Assembly: GCF_964020005.1 (NCBI RefSeq)
Contig: NZ_OZ026474.1
Span: 558,001-622,000 of the forward strand
DNA: 64,000 nt
Source: Spiroplasma endosymbiont of Atherix ibis
GTDB taxonomy: Bacteria > Bacillota_I > Bacilli_A > Mycoplasmatales > Mycoplasmataceae
Reading direction: 5' to 3'
Of the stretch, positions 61,574-64,000 are shown one piece after another (the first letter of the stretch is position 1; each line of letters opens with the position of its first letter). The position numbers were made by a program, and so were the translations under genes. The notes beneath the pieces are model-generated. The model saw nothing but the letters and a program-made list of their open reading frames with translations. It had not been told where the DNA came from and made no database searches.

Positions 61574-62527
61574 CTAAAAATCAAACATTTTTAATAGTTC
61601 AATCTCTGGAATTATTTTACTATCATAAATTCCATTTTTTATGTTTTTTTCAAGAACATATAATATTTTAATTTTATCATTTATTTTATCAATATTGAGT
61701 TTATTTTGCTCTAATAGTTTTGAAATTCTGTAAAAATTTATTGATAAAATTGAAGCAATTTTTGAATTATTCATGTTTTTTTCTTTATAAATTAATATAT
61801 TTCTTAAAGTAATTAAATTATTTGCCAATAAAATTAAAAATGAGAATATATCATTGTTTATTTCTAAATAACTTAATCATTGTTTTAAAAACATTTTTAC
61901 ATCATTTGAAAGAAAACAATTTGCAATTTGAAATGTATCAAAATTATGATATTTCATAGTTATTTCTTCTACTAATTGACAAGTAAGTTTTTTATTTAAA
62001 GAAATAATTTTTGCTAATTCATTTGTAAAAACTTGCATATCATTTGGTAATTTTTCAATAAACAATTCTAAAGCATCATTTTCATACTCTATTTTAGCAT
62101 TTTCAAGTTTTTTGACTAATATATCTTTTTTTTGCTCTGAATTTGGTTCTTCTAATTTTAAAAGTTTACATTTTTCTTCAACTAATTTAGTAATTTTTAG
62201 TCGTTTTGAAAATTTATTTGAATTTAAAGTCATAATTATTTGAACTTCTTTATTTGCTGAGTTTAAAATTTGTTCAACAAATTTTATGTCATAATTTTTA
62301 TGCATTTTAATTTTACTTTCACTAACAAATCAACAATCATTTATAATTATTATTTTTTTTGTTGAAAATATTGAATAAGTATTTATTTCTTCTAATATAG
62401 ATGAAATTGAATCATCAATTAATGAATAATCAAAAATTTCATATTCTTTATTAGTATTAATTTTTTGAATTAATTTTTCTACTTGTTTTTTTATTAAAAA
62501 ATTATCATTTGAGTATACAAAGAACAT
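61574..62527 (-). CDS. holA: DNA polymerase III delta subunit
   Basis: 317 residues. 'MFFVYSNDNFLIKKQVEKLI' and 'IFSTKKIIIINDC' match the start and strand pattern of HolA proteins, and the 'LKLEEPNSEQKKDILVKKLE' and 'LPNDMQVFTNELAKIISL' blocks match the AAA+-like core. It loads the beta clamp. ATG 62527 preferred over the 62557 ATG because AGGTGA lies 5 bases upstream of 62527. The order comEC-rpsT-holA is standard in Firmicutes and mollicutes (rpsT on the opposite strand). Confidence 0.88.
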
Positions 62528-62657
62528 ATTTATCACCTTTATAATATAATTTAACATTAAAAATAAAGAAAAAAAATAATTTATTTTGAATTACTTATTT
62601 TTTTACTATATAATCTATATGTATATAAAATATCTTGTTTAAAGGGGTGAATTGAAA

Positions 62658-62900
62658 ATGGCAAATATTAAGTCACAAGAAAAACATATTTTAACTAATG
62701 AAAAATCACGTCTAGCAAATAAAGCTTTTAGAAGTTCAGTTAAAACTGCAGTTAAAAAAGCTTTATTTGCAAAAGCAGAAGAATCAAAAGAAAAAGATGA
62801 TTTAATTAATGAAGCTGTAAGTTTATTAGACAAATCAGTAACTAAAGGAATTTTTAAAGCAAATAAAGCTGCAAGAGAAAAATCAAGATTAATGAAATAA
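62658..62900 (+). CDS. rpsT: 30S ribosomal protein S20
   Basis: 80 residues: 'MANIKSQEKHILTNEKSRLAN' is the canonical start of S20, followed by 'RSSVKTAVKKAL' and 'KGIFKANKAAREKSRL'. It binds 16S rRNA. ATG 62658 chosen over a TTG at 62652; ribosome site AAAGGGGTGA. Divergent from holA. Confidence 0.97.
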   Translation: MANIKSQEKHILTNEKSRLANKAFRSSVKTAVKKALFAKAEESKEKDDLINEAVSLLDKSVTKGIFKANKAAREKSRLMK

Positions 62901-62919
62901 TTAATTAAACAAATAATAA

Positions 62920-62946
62920 GAAAAACTCTTAGTAATAAGAGTTTTT
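62920..62946. terminator. Bidirectional terminator
   Basis: Stem AAAAACTCTTA / TAAGAGTTTTT, loop GTAA, T-run; shared by rpsT and the convergent comEC. Confidence 0.85.
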
Positions 62947-64000
62947 TTATATTTTAATTGTTTGCTTATTTTTAATAATATACTTATAACTTGTTTTACC
63001 ATTTGTTACATAAGTTTTACAGTTATATTTATTTAGTGTTTCAATTGTTTCTTTATTTGGAAAATCCAAAGTCATAGATTTGTGACCAGATATATAACAA
63101 GTTTGAGGTTTAATAATTTCTATAAATTTTTCAGAAGTACTTGTTTTGCTTCCATGATGTCCTACTTGTAAAAAATCTATACCCTCTTTTATTTTATTTA
63201 AGAATAATTTATTTTTAATTAATCGATATTCTCTTTTCTTTGTTGTATCTCCTGTAAATAAAATTTTATGTTTTTGAATTTCAACCAAAGAAATTTGAGA
63301 ATTATCATTTTCATCATTGTTGATTAATTCTATAAAATTTGTAATTTTTAAGTCTTTAAAACTATAATTAGTTTTTAAATTATAATTAAAAAATATATTA
63401 TTTAATTTATAAGTTTTTTTATACTTTCAAGCTGATCATAGTGATCTTTATGATTATGGCTTATAAAAACTGCATTAATTTTTCTTACACCTTTATAAAC
63501 TAAAAATTGTTCTAAGCTATTTTTACTAAACCCTGTTCCTTTTCCAGCATCAAATAAAATAGTTCTTTTCTTATATTGAAATAAAAAACTATTTCCATTG
63601 CCAACATTTAACATTGTAATAATAGGACTTATTTGTGAAAATTGATTTAATTCAAGTATCAAAAATGTATTTAAACTAAATAAAAACAAAAAGAATATTT
63701 TTAAGACTCTTTTATTAAATTTAAAGTAAATAATTACAGTAAGTAAAATAAAATAAGTTATTAAAAATAAAAAACTAAAGCTTCCACAAATTGTTATTAC
63801 ATTAATATATGTTAAAGATTTGGAATAAAAGTAAAGTAGATCATAAATTAAATTAAGAATAGGTTTTGCAAATGGAATCATAAAAAAGCAAGAACTAATA
63901 AAACTAAAAGTTATCATGGGAATTAAAAGAATTTTAAAAATTGAACTAAATCAAAATATTTTGTAATAATAAAATATTTGAACAGGTGCAAAAACAGCAT
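62947..64000 (-). pseudogene. comEC: ComEC/Rec2 3' part with A7 frameshift
   Basis: The gene continues beyond the right edge. From 64000 the frame encodes membrane helices of the competence domain, then the metallo-beta-lactamase domain: 'VFISHNHKDHYDQLESIKK' (HxHxDH), 'KILFTGDTTKKRE' and 'LQVGHHGSKTSTSE'. At the A7 run 63414-63420 the frame closes with TAA 63402; one extra A restores it to the end at 62947. ComEC forms the DNA uptake channel of competent bacteria and its MBL domain degrades the non-transported strand or processes nucleotides. Either a real null allele, a slippage site or a sequencing error. Confidence 0.8.

Overview
The window comes from a wall-less mollicute of the Entomoplasmatales / Mycoplasma mycoides branch (Mesoplasma, Entomoplasma, Spiroplasma or a close relative). 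The DNA is extremely AT-rich. UGA must be read as tryptophan: almost every gene (glpK, tkt, xseA, dxs, glpF) opens into a full-length protein only under genetic code 4. Surface lipoproteins with Mollicutes-type signal peptides, a glpF-glpO-glpK operon and a tkt-UPF0154 pair fit this. I see no rRNA, tRNA or CRISPR array. All coordinates below merge frames across UGA codons.

Layout. 1-2922: end of a GH85 endo-beta-N-acetylglucosaminidase gene and an ABC exporter pair. 3004-3840: two decayed tandem lipoprotein genes. About 3850-17035: a plus-strand plasmid-like mobile element. It has an origin-like AT-rich region, a DnaC-type ATPase, an E1-like ThiF protein, an E2-like protein, ParB, type IA topoisomerase, a MobL-type relaxase and small membrane proteins, but no integrase and no type IV secretion ATPase. 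Four of its transcription blocks begin with the same 16-bp palindrome. About half of its genes carry in-frame TAA/TAG codons or frameshifts. 17155-20385: a large lipoprotein gene behind a homopolymer promoter, and a broken IS3. 20633-43026: housekeeping genes, namely transketolase, glycerol uptake and oxidation (glpF/O/K), plsY, ribF, nfo, nusB, xseAB, dxs, tlyA and a wrecked dinB that has received a 1.16-kb second copy of the xseA-xseB-dxs segment. 43143-45184: decayed genes. 45337-46428: an IS3-like transposase. 46465-54075: a compact, apparently intact minus-strand cassette of eleven genes with a probable major capsid protein, a small scaffold-like protein, an RNase H-fold (RuvC-like) nuclease, two large unknown proteins and two membrane proteins. 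54175-57092: decayed lipoprotein, polysaccharide deacetylase plus a coupled membrane protein, and IS debris. 57181-64000: coaE, an unknown two-gene unit, ogt, a membrane protein, holA, rpsT and a frameshifted comEC.

Functionally, the chromosomal genes support fermentative growth on sugars and glycerol (glycerol import, phosphorylation, oxidation with probable H2O2 release, and acyl transfer to glycerol-3-phosphate), DNA repair, and host-glycan or capsule processing (GH85, NodB deacetylase). The two most interesting blocks are the ParB/E1/E2 cassette in the first element, which resembles the PRTRC (ParB-related, ThiF-related cassette) systems of other bacteria, and the capsid-encoding minus-strand cassette, which has no recognisable terminase, polymerase or tail gene.

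Many genes are interrupted. Some breaks are single-base indels in A7 tracts, so either active decay, phase variation or residual sequencing error could contribute.
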